The notes: generated from the sequence alone by a model not told the origin. A stretch of DNA of 64,000 nucleotides from Actinopolymorpha singaporensis (GCF_900104745.1 NZ_LT629732.1:1302001-1366000); one strand, 5' to 3'. Shown: positions 42,702 to 52,293, counted from the stretch's first letter. Numbers and translations: made by a program.

Positions 42702-43240
42702 GCGGACTTTCGCGGGCGTACGGGGGCACGCGCATCGCGGTACGCGGGCGCCGGCACGTCCACGCGGGCGCGACGGCGTACGTGCTGGACCGCCGGCTCA
42801 GCGGGTACGACAGCTACCGACCGGCCGTGCTGCTGCTCACCGGGTCGCGGCCTGCGGAACCGCCGGCGGGGTCGACGCAGGTGACGTGCCGGGCGACGCG
42901 GGTCCGGGTGCTCACACTGGACGACGTGACCCTGGTCTGCCCGCTGGGTGCAAGGGGAGCGAGCGGTACGGACGCCCGGCCGGACTACCCGCCGGAGTCG
43001 TGGCCGGAGTCCTGGGAGGGCACGCTCGTACTGCCGGAAAGCCGGCGCCGGGTGGGCGTACCGGCCGATCTCGCCGCCGCCCTCGCCGCCGCGGGCGTCG
43101 ACGCAGACCAGGTGGGCGAAGGGCACCTTCGGCACCTGGTGGGGTACGTCACCGAGGCCGGCCCGGGGCCGACGCGCGCCGCCCGGGTGAGTGCCGCCGT
43201 GTCAGCCGTACGCCGTGAGGTCGGCGGCCGACCCGGCTGA
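42698..43240 (+). CDS. Small protein coupled to the radical-SAM-like enzyme
   Basis: The 180-residue soluble protein starts at an ATG overlapping the previous stop. The last about 60 residues (VGVPADLAAALAAAGVDADQ to GPTRAARVSAAVSAVRRE) resemble the YdeI/OmpD-associated C-terminal helical domain. The N-terminal part is a beta-rich domain with two Cys (VTCRATRVR, VTLVCPLGA). The role is unknown; by context it is a partner or regulator of the upstream enzyme. Confidence 0.55.
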   Translation: MSGLSRAYGGTRIAVRGRRHVHAGATAYVLDRRLSGYDSYRPAVLLLTGSRPAEPPAGSTQVTCRATRVRVLTLDDVTLVCPLGARGASGTDARPDYPPESWPESWEGTLVLPESRRRVGVPADLAAALAAAGVDADQVGEGHLRHLVGYVTEAGPGPTRAARVSAAVSAVRREVGGRPG

Positions 43241-43244
43241 CCCG

Positions 43245-44009
43245 TCAGCGGGTGAACAGCTCGAACGACACCGCCGGCCGGCCGCCGAACCTCTCCGCTG
43301 CGCTCTGCGTGTAGCCGGTGAGGTGCTCACGGGCGTACTCCGCCGGGTCCCGGTCGTCCAGGGCCGAGATGTAGGCGTGGTGTTCGGCGAGCGAGGCAAC
43401 CGCCCGGTCCAGGGTGCGGGTGACGTCGACGGCGTGCGAGGCGTACGGCGAGGAGGCCACCGCGACGTAGCGGACGCCGTTCCAGGGTTCGTGACCCTCG
43501 TCGACGAGCTCGGGGAAGATCCACCGGTTGCCCGCGTCGCCCGCGGCGTCGAGTACGGCCCGGCCGACCGCGCGGTGGTCGGGGGTGTTCCAGCTGCCCG
43601 GCGTCCCCCAGCTCTCGTGGTGGTTCAGCGTGAGCAGGAGCTCGGGCCGGTGCCGGCGGATCGCCCGGGCGAGGTCGCGGCGCAGGCGCGGGCCCTCCTC
43701 GATGACGCCGTCGGCGTGGTCGAGGAACTCCACAGTGTCCACTCCGACGACCCTGGCGCTGGCGCGTTGCTCGCGTTCGCGGACCTTCTCGGCCTCGGCG
43801 GGTGGGAGGTTGTCGATGCCCGCCTCGCCCCGCGTCACCAGCAGGTAGCTCACCTCGTGGCCGGCCGCGGTCCAGCCGGCGATCGCGCCGGCCGCGCCGT
43901 ACTCCAGGTCGTCGGGGTGCGCGACGATCGCCAGGCAGCGCTGCCAGTCCGTGGGCATGGGCGCGAAGTCCGGTTGCCGGCTCGGTTGCCGCTCCGGTTG
44001 TTCGGTCAT
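43245..44009 (-). CDS. PIG-L/LmbE family deacetylase
   Basis: The 254-residue protein has the family zinc motif AHPDD ([17 protein letters not shown]), the second metal site [11 protein letters not shown], and GEAG(I) after the first strand block. Members hydrolyse N-acetyl groups from sugars, as in mycothiol synthesis (MshB) or conjugate cleavage (Mca). It is shorter than MshB and not linked to a mycothiol gene here, so the substrate is open. ATG at 44009 follows AAGGGAA; an ATG two codons earlier overlaps that site. Confidence 0.85.
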   Translation of the reverse strand: MTEQPERQPSRQPDFAPMPTDWQRCLAIVAHPDDLEYGAAGAIAGWTAAGHEVSYLLVTRGEAGIDNLPPAEAEKVREREQRASARVVGVDTVEFLDHADGVIEEGPRLRRDLARAIRRHRPELLLTLNHHESWGTPGSWNTPDHRAVGRAVLDAAGDAGNRWIFPELVDEGHEPWNGVRYVAVASSPYASHAVDVTRTLDRAVASLAEHHAYISALDDRDPAEYAREHLTGYTQSAAERFGGRPAVSFELFTR

Positions 44010-44083
44010 GGACATTTCCCTTGCGTCGGGTGCGTTTCGGCGTTCCAACGTACCCGCCCGGCTGTGCGCCACGCAGCCGCGCG

Positions 44084-44089
44084 GATACT
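44084..44089 (+). promoter_or_regulatory. -10-like box of a leaderless promoter for the PTH2-fusion gene
   Basis: GATACT ends six bases before the GTG at 44096, with no ribosome site between. Confidence 0.4.
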
Positions 44090-44095
44090 GGCCCG

Positions 44096-45025
44096 GTGAC
44101 CGAACCCGTCCAGCCCAGCCAGTTCGCCGGCCTTCCCGGCGAGGAGTCCGGGCTGCCTGCGCAAGCCGAGGTTGACAAGGCTCCCGACCCTGTGACCGCG
44201 GTGCGCTGGTGGCGCGAGCACTGGCGCAACCTCGCGTGGATCGGGCAGGCGGAGCGGGACGACGACGAGCCGTGGGCGCTGCCGTTGGTGGTCCGGGTGG
44301 AGAAGGCGAGCCTGCCGACCCACGAGGACGCGCTGGCGGCGTCGGCGCTGGCGGTCGTACGACTGCTGGCCGACCCCGACAGCGCACCGGGCGGGCCGTG
44401 GCACGCCGGCCTCGAGCGCTGGATGGACGGCCGGATCCGCAAGGTCGTACGCCGGGCACGCGGGATCCGGTGGACCGAGGTGGAACGGCTGCCGGGGCTC
44501 ACCGCCCGCTCCGGTGGCGCGGAAGTACGCGCGCTGGCCCCCCACCCGGTGGCGCGGCCGCCGGTGGAGGTGTCGAAGCTGCAGGTGGAGGGGCTGGACC
44601 TGGCGCACGCCGAGGGCGCCGAGGCGGAGCGACGTGGTGCAGCGGAGCGGCCCGGTGGAGTCGAGCAGTGGGGTGACGCCGAGCACGCGGCTGAGGCCGA
44701 GCAGTCGGGGGACGCCGAGCCGGCCGGCCGGCCGGTGCTGTCGATCATGCTCGCTCCGGGGGTAAGGATGTCGACCGGCAAGGCCTGTGCCCAGGTCGGG
44801 CACGCCGCCCACCTCGCGCTCCTCGAACTCGACGACGAGACCGTCGCCGCGTGGGCGTCCGCGGACTTCCCGCTGCGGATCACCACGGCTACTCCGGACC
44901 GGTGGGGCCGGATCGTCGACGGAGAGGTGGCCGCCGCGACGGTCCGCGACGCCGGCTACACCGAGGTCGAGCCGGGCACCTGCACCTGCGCAGCCACGTT
45001 CGACCCGCCCGGCCTGGCGCCCTGA
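44096..45025 (+). CDS. PTH2-type peptidyl-tRNA hydrolase domain fused to a long N-terminal region
   Basis: The 309-residue protein ends in an about 90-residue PTH2-like domain ([19 protein letters not shown] then [14 protein letters not shown]2 enzymes have a K-x2-R-x-M-x2-GK-AAQ-HA pattern). The first about 215 residues contain a globular part with [20 protein letters not shown] and a Glu/Ala/Gly-rich linker (about 160-215) unlike PTH2. Stand-alone PTH2 is about 120 residues. It may release peptidyl-tRNA or act on related substrates. It overlaps the convergent HAD gene by 70 bases. Confidence 0.75.
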   Translation: MTEPVQPSQFAGLPGEESGLPAQAEVDKAPDPVTAVRWWREHWRNLAWIGQAERDDDEPWALPLVVRVEKASLPTHEDALAASALAVVRLLADPDSAPGGPWHAGLERWMDGRIRKVVRRARGIRWTEVERLPGLTARSGGAEVRALAPHPVARPPVEVSKLQVEGLDLAHAEGAEAERRGAAERPGGVEQWGDAEHAAEAEQSGDAEPAGRPVLSIMLAPGVRMSTGKACAQVGHAAHLALLELDDETVAAWASADFPLRITTATPDRWGRIVDGEVAAATVRDAGYTEVEPGTCTCAATFDPPGLAP

Positions 45026-45648
45026 TCCGCCGGAGAGCCCGCGTGGCCGAGGGCCGCGCGCAGGCCGGCCGGGCCGGTGTACGCGAGCCCCTGCATCCCG
45101 AGGGCCCGTGCCGCCTCGACGTTGCCGGGCTGGTCGTCGACGAACAGGCACCGGGACAGGTCCACGCCGACCAGCGCGGCGGCGTACCGGAACACCCGCG
45201 GGTCGGGTTTCACCACCCCGATCCGGGAGGTGTTGACCACCGCGTCCAGGTGTGCTGTGAGCCCGAGCGCGGCGAGGTCGCGCTCCAGCCGGGTGGTCGC
45301 GTTGCTGACCAGAACGACCGGGACGTGGGTACGCACCGCGTCGAGCAGGTCGAGGACGTCGGAGTCCACCCGGCCGGCGGGAGCCGACCAGGCGTCGACG
45401 GCCGCCAGCGCGCGAGCCCGTGACCCGTGGCGTTCGGCAAGATCGTCAACCACGCCTGCCCGCCACTGCTCGTCGCTGACCTGCCCGGTGATCGCGGGGA
45501 GCAGCCGGTCTGGTGCGAACGCGGCCGCCGCCAGCGCACCGGCGGGCAGGCCGTTGGCGGTCTCGGGGGCAGCCAGGTGCTCGGGATCCCAGATCCGGAG
45601 TACGCCGTCCAGGTCGCACAGGAGCGCGTCGAAGGTCAACGGGTGCAC
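44956..45648 (-). CDS. HAD-superfamily hydrolase
   Basis: The 230-residue protein has motif I ALLCDLDGVLR (nucleophile Asp and acid Asp), motif II VVLVSNATT, motif III Lys in RIGVVKPDPRVF and motif IV CLFVDDQPGNVEAA. It belongs to subfamily IA phosphatases (sugar phosphate or haloacid type). GTG at 45648 is the start. The last about 30 residues are a Gly/Ser/Gln-rich tail within the overlap with the PTH2-fusion gene. It lies downstream of dnaE2, 59 bases from its stop, and may be read through. Confidence 0.85.
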   Translation of the reverse strand: MHPLTFDALLCDLDGVLRIWDPEHLAAPETANGLPAGALAAAAFAPDRLLPAITGQVSDEQWRAGVVDDLAERHGSRARALAAVDAWSAPAGRVDSDVLDLLDAVRTHVPVVLVSNATTRLERDLAALGLTAHLDAVVNTSRIGVVKPDPRVFRYAAALVGVDLSRCLFVDDQPGNVEAARALGMQGLAYTGPAGLRAALGHAGSPADQGARPGGSNVAAQVQVPGSTSV

Positions 45649-45707
45649 GGCCGCGATGATCCCACGACGATGTGGTTCGAAGCACGCTCGGCGGACGTCG
45701 CGGGACG

Positions 45708-48700
45708 TCAGCGGAAGTCGCGGGACATCGTGGCGATGGTGAGCGGCAGCCGGCTGAACTTCTCGGCCACCACGTTGGTCACGCCCTCCACGCGTTCGAG
45801 GCGGCCGCGGATGAGCAGGGCGGGGGAGTCGCGGGCGACCCGGCGGTGGCGGTTCCACACCGCCTGCGGGCAGATGACGTTGACCATGCCGGTCTCGTCC
45901 TCGAGGTTGAGGAAGGTGACCCCGCCCGCTGTCGCCGGTCGCTGGCGGTGGATGACGACGCCGCCGACCAGCACGCGGCGGCCGTGTTCGGTGGTGCGCA
46001 GCCGGGCGGCCGGGATCACCCCGAGCTCGTCGAGCTTGTCGCGTACGTGCCGGGTGGGGTAGTCGTCGGGCGAGATGCCGGTGGCCCACAGGTCGGCCAT
46101 CACGCGTTCGGCGGGGTTCAGGTCGGGCAGCAGCGGAACCTGCTCGTGCCGCACCTCGCGCGCCGGCCCCGCCGGCTTGGGCACGCTGCCACGTGTGGGC
46201 TTGGCCACGGACCCGCTGCCCTGCCTGGCGTACGTGCCACTGGACGGCAACTGGTCGGGGCGTTCCTGGGCGGCGCTGCCGGCGACCCACAGCGCCTCCC
46301 GCCGGGACATCCGGAAGCACCCGAACGCGCCCGCCGTCGCCAGTGCCTCCATCTGCACCGAGGTGAGGCCGACCCGCCGAACCAGGTCGGCCTGGTCGGC
46401 GAACGGCCCGTGCGCGGTGCGCTCGGCGACGATCCGCCCGGCGAGGTCGGCGCCGATCGAGCGGACGCCGGCCAGCCCGAGGCGTACCGCGAACCGCCCG
46501 TCGCGCCGGTGCCGGGCGTCGTCTGCGGGCGCGTCCGGATCGAACTCCCCGACCGGCGGGTGGTACGTGTCGACGCACGCCGGGTCCCCGGTCGGCGCCG
46601 CGCCGTGGGTCCCGGCCGTCGGGCTCGGGTCCGCGCCCGACAGGCTCGGGTCGAGGAGTTCGAGGTCGGCGTGCACCCCGGACAGGTGCAGGTCGGCGCC
46701 GCGTACCTCGACCCCGTGGCGGCGCGCGTCGGCGACCAGGCTCTGCGGGGAGTAGAACCCCATCGGCTGGGCCCGCAGCAACGCGGCCAGGAACATCGCG
46801 GGGTAGTGCAGCTTGAACCACGAGGAGGCGTAGACGAGCAGCGCGAAGCTGATCGAGTGGCTCTCGGCGAACCCGAAGTTGGCGAACGCCTCGATCTTCT
46901 CGTAGATCATGTCGGCGGTGTCGCCGGTGATCCCGCGCGCGGCCATCCCGGCGTACAGCTTCTGCCGTAGCGAGGAGATCTTCTCCAGCCCGCGCTTGGA
47001 ACCCATCGCCCGGCGCAGCAGGTCGGCGTCGTCGCCGGTGCACCCGCCGACCTCCATCGCGATCTGCATCAGCTGTTCCTGGAAGAGCGGGACGCCGAGG
47101 GTGCGTTCGAGTGCGGGGGCGAGCGTGGGATGGGGCGGCGTCGGTGGCTCGTGGCCGAGCTTGCGGCGGATGTACGGGTGAACGGCACCGCCCTGGATCG
47201 GGCCCGGGCGGATGAGGGCGATCTCGATCACCAGGTCGTAGAACCGGCGCGGCCGCAGCCTGGGCAGCGTCGCCATCTGCGCCCGGCTCTCCACCTGGAA
47301 CACCCCGACCGAGTCGGCTCGGCAGAGCATGTCGTAGACGCCCGGCTCCTCCTTGGGAATGGTGGCCAGCGCCCAGTCCTCGCCGAGGTGCTCGCGGATG
47401 CCCTCCATCGTGTAGTGCAGGACGGCGAGCATGCCCAGGCCGAGCAGGTCGAACTTCACCAGGCCCATCCATGCGCAGTCGTCCTTGTCCCACTGGAGCA
47501 CCGTGCGGCCGTCCATCCGGCCGTGCTCGATCGGGCAGACCTCGCCCACCGGCCGGTCGGTGAGCACCATGCCGCCGGAGTGGATGCCGAGGTGGCGCGG
47601 GAACTTCAGCAACTGCTCGGCCATCGACACCACCGGTGCGGGGATGTCGCTGTCCACCGTGGCGGTGGTGCCCCACGAGTCGACCTGCTTGGACCAGGCG
47701 TCCTGCTGCCCGGTGCTGTGCCCGAGGGCCTTCGCCATGTCGCGGATCGCCATCTTGGGCCGGTAGGTGATGACGTTGGCGACCTGGGCGGCGTTGTACC
47801 GGCCGTACTTCTCGTAGACGTACTGGATGACCTCCTCGCGCCGGTCGGAGTCGAAGTCGACGTCGATGTCGGGCTCCTCCTCCCGGGTCGCGGACAGGAA
47901 GCGCTCGAACGGCAGGTCGTAGAAGATGGCGTCGACCGAGGTGATGCCGAGGACGTAGCAGACCGCGGAGTTGGCCGCGGATCCCCTTCCCTGGCAGAGG
48001 ATTCGCCTGCTCCGGGCGAACTCCACGATGTCGTGCACGATGAGGAAGTAGCCGGGGAAGTCCTTCTCCTCGATGACCCGCAGCTCCTTCTCCAGCCGGG
48101 CGCGGGTCTCATCGGCGAACCGGCCGGTGTAGGTGCCGTAGGCGCGTTCGGCGCCCCGGCGGACGAGTTCGCGCAGCCAGCTCATCGGGGTGTGCCCCGC
48201 CGGAACGTCCTGCCGGGGCAGTCGCGGCTTCGCCCGGCGCAGCGGGAAGGCCAGCGTCTGTGCGTACTCCACGGTGCGGGCGACGGCGCCGGGATAGCGC
48301 GCGAACCGGGCGGCCATCTCCGCGCCCGTTCGCAGGTGGGCGGTGCCGGCCGCGGGCAGCCAGCCGTCGATCTCGTCCAGGCTGCGGCGGGAACGAACGG
48401 CTGCCAGCGCGGTGGCCAGCGGCCGGCGTTCGGGCGTGGCGAAGTGGACGTTGTTGGTGGCGACCACCGGAAGCCGGCGGGACCGGGCCAGCTCTGTCAA
48501 CGCGTCGTTGCGGTCGGAGTCGAGCGGGTAGCCGTGGTCGATGAGCTCGACCGCCACCTGGTCGCGGCCGAACAGCCCGACCAGCCGGTCGAGCTCGCGG
48601 CCCGCCTCGGCCGTGCCGCCGCGGTCGAGGGCCTGCCGCACGGTGCCCTTGCGGCAGCCGGTGAGGACCAGCCAGTGGTCGCCGGCGCGGGCGGCGAGGT

Positions 48701-49247
48701 CGTCCAGGTCGTAGGTGGGCCGGCCCTTCTCCCCGCCGCGAAGCTGCGCCTCGGTGAGCGCGCCCGCCAGCCGGTGGTAGCCCTCCTCGCCGCGGGCGAG
48801 GACGAGGAGGTGACTGCCCTCGGGGTCGGCGGCGCCGTTCTGCGGCTCGGTGAGGTCGAAGGACAGCTCCGCCCCGAAGATCGTCCCGAGACGGTAGTCG
48901 GCAGCCTCCGCGGCCTCGGCCATCCGGACCACGCCGTACAGCCCGTCGTGGTCGGTCAGCGCGAGCGCCTGCAGGCCGAGCCGCACGGCCTCCTCGACCA
49001 GCTCCTCGGGGTGGCTGGCGCCGTCGAGGAAGCTGAAGTTGGAGTGGCAGTGCAGCTCGGCGTACGGGACGACCGGGCCGTCGGGCCGCTTCGGGCGTTC
49101 GTCGGGGGGTGGGTCGTAGGGCGGGCGTACGGAGGTCCAGGCAGGGCTGTCGCCGCCGTCCACCTCGGCCGGCGGCCCGCCGGGCCGGCGCCCGGACAGC
49201 TTGCGTTCCAGCTCCGACCAGGGCATCCGCGGGTTCTTCCACCCCAT
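45708..49247 (-). CDS. dnaE2: Error-prone DNA polymerase III alpha subunit DnaE2/ImuC
   Basis: The 1179-residue C-family polymerase has an N-terminal PHP domain (YAELHCHSNFSFLDGASHPEE, then LTDHDGLYG) and the polymerase active-site aspartates in PDIDVDFDSD at about residues 459-468. A C-terminal OB domain is also present. DnaE2 carries out translesion synthesis in the SOS response with ImuA' and ImuB. It follows imuB by 33 bases and shares its promoter. ATG at 49247 is used; a GTG three codons upstream is possible. Confidence 0.95.
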   Translation of the reverse strand: MGWKNPRMPWSELERKLSGRRPGGPPAEVDGGDSPAWTSVRPPYDPPPDERPKRPDGPVVPYAELHCHSNFSFLDGASHPEELVEEAVRLGLQALALTDHDGLYGVVRMAEAAEAADYRLGTIFGAELSFDLTEPQNGAADPEGSHLLVLARGEEGYHRLAGALTEAQLRGGEKGRPTYDLDDLAARAGDHWLVLTGCRKGTVRQALDRGGTAEAGRELDRLVGLFGRDQVAVELIDHGYPLDSDRNDALTELARSRRLPVVATNNVHFATPERRPLATALAAVRSRRSLDEIDGWLPAAGTAHLRTGAEMAARFARYPGAVARTVEYAQTLAFPLRRAKPRLPRQDVPAGHTPMSWLRELVRRGAERAYGTYTGRFADETRARLEKELRVIEEKDFPGYFLIVHDIVEFARSRRILCQGRGSAANSAVCYVLGITSVDAIFYDLPFERFLSATREEEPDIDVDFDSDRREEVIQYVYEKYGRYNAAQVANVITYRPKMAIRDMAKALGHSTGQQDAWSKQVDSWGTTATVDSDIPAPVVSMAEQLLKFPRHLGIHSGGMVLTDRPVGEVCPIEHGRMDGRTVLQWDKDDCAWMGLVKFDLLGLGMLAVLHYTMEGIREHLGEDWALATIPKEEPGVYDMLCRADSVGVFQVESRAQMATLPRLRPRRFYDLVIEIALIRPGPIQGGAVHPYIRRKLGHEPPTPPHPTLAPALERTLGVPLFQEQLMQIAMEVGGCTGDDADLLRRAMGSKRGLEKISSLRQKLYAGMAARGITGDTADMIYEKIEAFANFGFAESHSISFALLVYASSWFKLHYPAMFLAALLRAQPMGFYSPQSLVADARRHGVEVRGADLHLSGVHADLELLDPSLSGADPSPTAGTHGAAPTGDPACVDTYHPPVGEFDPDAPADDARHRRDGRFAVRLGLAGVRSIGADLAGRIVAERTAHGPFADQADLVRRVGLTSVQMEALATAGAFGCFRMSRREALWVAGSAAQERPDQLPSSGTYARQGSGSVAKPTRGSVPKPAGPAREVRHEQVPLLPDLNPAERVMADLWATGISPDDYPTRHVRDKLDELGVIPAARLRTTEHGRRVLVGGVVIHRQRPATAGGVTFLNLEDETGMVNVICPQAVWNRHRRVARDSPALLIRGRLERVEGVTNVVAEKFSRLPLTIATMSRDFR

Positions 49248-49280
49248 CAGGACCACCCGCCGCGCAGCGTGCCCAGCAGC

Positions 49281-50846
49281 TCAGTCATAGCCGGCCTCGA
49301 TCCACCACTGTCCGGCCTCGTGCAGCAGCACGAACGCACTCCCGTCGGCGCACGCCACCTGGAAGCGGGCGTAGCGGCGGGCGGCGTCGGGATCCCACCA
49401 GCGTTCGTCGACCGGCCAGGGCCCGGCCCAGCCGACGATGGGCAGCGCGGTCACCGACCCGCCGGGCCGGGCGAGGGTCCGGCAGTCACCGGACATCTCG
49501 CCCCGCTCGCCGACGGTGACGGCCCGGCCGGTGGGGTCGAGGACGTCGACCGGCTCGGGGGAGGGGAACACCGTGGACGGGGCCGGAGGCGGTAAGTGCC
49601 CCGTCCACGGCGGCACTGTGGGTCTGGCGGGGGCGGGCTCGTCGCCCCACGCCACCCAGGTCACGCGTTCGGCGGCGGCCCGGCCTCCGGACAGGACGGC
49701 CGTCACCACCGCGTCGTGGCCGAGCATGCTCTGCACCCGGGTGAAGGTTCGGTGGATGCGTTCGTCGGGTGCCTGGTCGCCCCACAGGCCGTCCTGGTAG
49801 GCGCCGGTGGCGGCCACCTCGTCGGGCACCAGCCGGATCCGGACCACCCCGGAGGTCAGCTCCTGGGCGGGTCCGCCGGAGTCGGTGCGGGTGCCCTGCA
49901 GCTGCCAGCGGACCCGGTCGACCACGTCGGCCGCGCTGAACCAGCGGGGGTGCCGCCACTGCCGGCCGGCGGGCTCGTCGCGTTCGCTCTCGGTCTCCAC
50001 CCGCAGGCAGGTGCACACCAGGTCGCGTTCGGCGAGGCCGGCGACCAACTGGTCGGCGGCACCGCGGATCGCGAACGCCACGTGGTCGACCCGGTCGACG
50101 GGCGGCTCGAACGCCACCTCGGTGGCCAGCTCGGGCGGGGGCCTGCGGGTGGCGAGGGCGCGGGAGTCGCGGCCGCCGGCCAGCCGGTGCGCGGCCACGC
50201 CGTCGGAGCCGAACCGCCCGAGGACGCTGCGGGCGGGCAGCGCGGCGAACTCGCCGAGCGTGCGGATGCCCAGCCGGCGCAACAGGTCGACCAGGTCGGG
50301 GCGGCCCAGAGTGTCGATCGGCAGGGGCGCGAGACAGCGAGCGGACTCACCGGGCGGGAACGCCAGCTCGGGCTCGCCCGCCCGCTCCGCGAGCCGGGCA
50401 GCCTGCTCCGCAGCGAACGGGCCGTCGGCGATGCCGATCACGCTCTGGAAGCCGGCCTGCCGCAGCTGCTCGCGCAACGCCTCGGAGAACGCCTGCTCGC
50501 CGCCGAAGTAGCGGCTCGGACCGCGGGCGGCGAGCGCACACATGCCCGGGCGGATGATCTCCACGCCGGGAGCGAGCGTCTCGACCGCGACCACCACCGG
50601 CTCGAACGCCCGGGCGTCCACCGCCGGGTCGTACGCCAGGACGGTCAGCTCGGGGCACCGGGACTGGGCCTCGCGGATCCGCAGGCCCCGGCGTACGCCC
50701 TGGTGGCGAGCGGCCTGGGAGCACGCGAGGACCCGGCCGCGGTCGAGCACGGCCAGCGCAGCGTCGGGTGGACACCCGGCGTCGCGTCCGGCCGCGGTCA
50801 CCGGCCAGTCGGGGCACCACACCACCAGGGTGCGTACGGCGCTCAT
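49281..50846 (-). CDS. imuB: ImuB, Y-family polymerase-like mutasome protein
   Basis: The 521-residue protein has the Y-family fold (VVWCPDWPVTAAGRD at the start, ARGPSRYFGGEQAF, then LPARSVLGRFGSDG and a little-finger-like region) but lacks the catalytic D-x-D and S-x-D-E acids, as known for ImuB. It is a hub that binds the beta clamp, ImuA' and DnaE2. The clamp-binding motif is not obvious by eye. It is preceded by a perfect LexA box at 50928 and a leader whose hairpin covers the start codon. Confidence 0.92.
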   Translation of the reverse strand: MSAVRTLVVWCPDWPVTAAGRDAGCPPDAALAVLDRGRVLACSQAARHQGVRRGLRIREAQSRCPELTVLAYDPAVDARAFEPVVVAVETLAPGVEIIRPGMCALAARGPSRYFGGEQAFSEALREQLRQAGFQSVIGIADGPFAAEQAARLAERAGEPELAFPPGESARCLAPLPIDTLGRPDLVDLLRRLGIRTLGEFAALPARSVLGRFGSDGVAAHRLAGGRDSRALATRRPPPELATEVAFEPPVDRVDHVAFAIRGAADQLVAGLAERDLVCTCLRVETESERDEPAGRQWRHPRWFSAADVVDRVRWQLQGTRTDSGGPAQELTSGVVRIRLVPDEVAATGAYQDGLWGDQAPDERIHRTFTRVQSMLGHDAVVTAVLSGGRAAAERVTWVAWGDEPAPARPTVPPWTGHLPPPAPSTVFPSPEPVDVLDPTGRAVTVGERGEMSGDCRTLARPGGSVTALPIVGWAGPWPVDERWWDPDAARRYARFQVACADGSAFVLLHEAGQWWIEAGYD

Positions 50847-50884
50847 CCCCCCACCACCCCCAGCTTCCCCAGATGGGGGGTGAG
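50842..50884 (-). promoter_or_regulatory. Leader hairpin covering the imuB ribosome site and start codon
   Basis: In the imuB mRNA the 5' arm CUCACCCCCCAUC (50884-50872) can pair with the 3' arm GGUGGGGGGAUGAG (50855-50842) over 13 bp with one bulged A, across a 16-base loop. The 3' arm contains the GGUGGGGGG ribosome site and the AUG itself. This could limit imuB translation until the hairpin is opened. Confidence 0.6.
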
Positions 50885-50927
50885 GCCGCGCGGAGCGCCC
50901 GACCGGACCGGAACCATGGCCCTATCG

Positions 50928-50943
50928 TCGAACACACGTTCGA
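50928..50943. promoter_or_regulatory. LexA box (SOS operator) of imuB-dnaE2
   Basis: TCGAACACACGTTCGA matches the actinobacterial LexA consensus TCGAAC-N4-GTTCGA perfectly and lies 82 bases upstream of imuB, just before a CGATAG -10-like sequence on the minus strand. DNA damage should therefore induce imuB and dnaE2. Confidence 0.9.
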
Positions 50944-50972
50944 TCCTTGTCAACCGGATCGACGCGGGGGGC

Positions 50973-51332
50973 CTACTCCTGGCCGGTCGCGCCTTCGTTC
51001 GCCGCACGCATCGCGGCCGCGGTCTTCGCCGGGTCGTACCCCTCCGAGACGCCCTCGACGAAGATCACGTCGCCGGTGATGTGGTCGGTGCGCAGGTGGA
51101 GGATCTCCTGGTACGCCGGGGAGTCGTACCACCCGTGCGCGTCCGCCAGGCTCGGGAACTCGATCACGACCACGCCGCCCGGCCAGGAGCCCTCGACCAC
51201 CTCGTGCTGGGTGCCGTGCACCAGGAACCGCCCGTTGAACGGGTCGAGCGTGCCCTGGATCCGCTCTATGTACTCCGTGACGTCCGGGTGGTACTTCGGG
51301 TCGTGCAGGTTGGCGATGGCGTACGTCGGCAT
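50973..51332 (-). CDS. DUF1330 protein
   Basis: The 119-residue ferredoxin-fold (dimeric alpha-beta barrel) protein has MPTYAIANLHDPKYHP at the start and GSWPGGVVVIEFPSLADAHGWYDS, the family's core. The family is small, often a stress or metabolic enzyme of unknown substrate. GGGAGAA precedes the ATG by three bases. It sits between imuA' and imuB, with the same direction but outside the second SOS promoter, so it is an insertion into the usual imuA'-imuB-dnaE2 operon; it may share the imuA' transcript. Confidence 0.85.
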   Translation of the reverse strand: MPTYAIANLHDPKYHPDVTEYIERIQGTLDPFNGRFLVHGTQHEVVEGSWPGGVVVIEFPSLADAHGWYDSPAYQEILHLRTDHITGDVIFVEGVSEGYDPAKTAAAMRAANEGATGQE

Positions 51333-51429
51333 GCGTTCTCCCGTGGCTGCCTCGTTGCGGCTGTCGAGTCCTCCGCGATCATGCCAGTGCCCACCGACGG
51401 GCGCCCGTGAGTTTCGGATCGCCGGGACG

Positions 51430-52293
51430 TCACGCCGACAACCGGCGGCCGGCGAGGGAGATCACCTCCCCAGGCTGCTCGTCCGAGCGGTCGGCCGGCT
51501 GGTCGACGGGCCGGACGGTGGGCTGGTCGGCCGTGGCGGTGGCGGGCTCGGTCGCCACCGCCACGGCGCCGGCGTGGTCGGGCAACCACAGCCGGGAGGT
51601 ACGGCGCCGACCGGCCGTTCCGCGTCCGGTCGCCTGGATGGTGACCTCGCGTGCCGACAGGTGCCCGTGGCCGGCGCCGAGACCGTGCCAGGTGCTCGAG
51701 ATGATCGACAACCCCAGCTCGCTGCCCGACCAGTCCGCGTCCTGGACGACGAGCACGGCGCCGCGCTCGCGGACCCGGGCGGCCAGTTGGCGTACCTCGC
51801 CGTCGGGGGCCGAGGTGGGTGGGCGGACGACCACCACGTCGAGGACGTCGACCAGTGCCGCCACCACGGCCGGCCACTTCCGGCCGGGCGTGGGCACGAG
51901 GACGAGGCGGCCCAGGTCGACGCCCAGCCCGGTGGCCGCCTCGGCACCGAGGTGGGAGAACCCCACCAGGCCGCACCACGACCCCGCCTTGGAGGCGCCG
52001 GCGACCAGGGCCAGGGTGAGCGTGGTCGACCCCGCCACGGTGTAGCTCGCGCCGCGCCGCAACCCGCCGTCGGGCAACAGGCCGGCGAACGCCGGCAGGG
52101 CGGGCACGGTGGGAACCGCGCGCCCGGCCACCCCCGCGGTCGTCGGCCGGGCGGCGATCTCGGCCCGAAGCTCGGCGAGCACCGCTGCCCGGTCGGCCGC
52201 GGACCGCCTGGGGCCGGCCTCCGATGACACGCTGCGGTGCCGCACAGGAAGTGGGCTCGTGCCCAGCGCGGATGCCTGTGAAGTCCCGACCAC
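51430..52293 (-). CDS. imuA': ImuA', RecA-like mutasome protein
   Basis: The 287-residue protein is a divergent RecA-fold protein typical of actinobacterial ImuA': LLPDGGLRRGASYTVAGSTTLTLAL in place of a Walker A, and AVLVVQDADWSGSELGL downstream. The P-loop is degenerate, as in the family. The GTG at 52293 is six bases from a GATGAT -10-like hexamer and may be leaderless; later in-frame GTGs exist. A perfect LexA box lies at 52304. Confidence 0.85.
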   Translation of the reverse strand: MVGTSQASALGTSPLPVRHRSVSSEAGPRRSAADRAAVLAELRAEIAARPTTAGVAGRAVPTVPALPAFAGLLPDGGLRRGASYTVAGSTTLTLALVAGASKAGSWCGLVGFSHLGAEAATGLGVDLGRLVLVPTPGRKWPAVVAALVDVLDVVVVRPPTSAPDGEVRQLAARVRERGAVLVVQDADWSGSELGLSIISSTWHGLGAGHGHLSAREVTIQATGRGTAGRRRTSRLWLPDHAGAVAVATEPATATADQPTVRPVDQPADRSDEQPGEVISLAGRRLSA

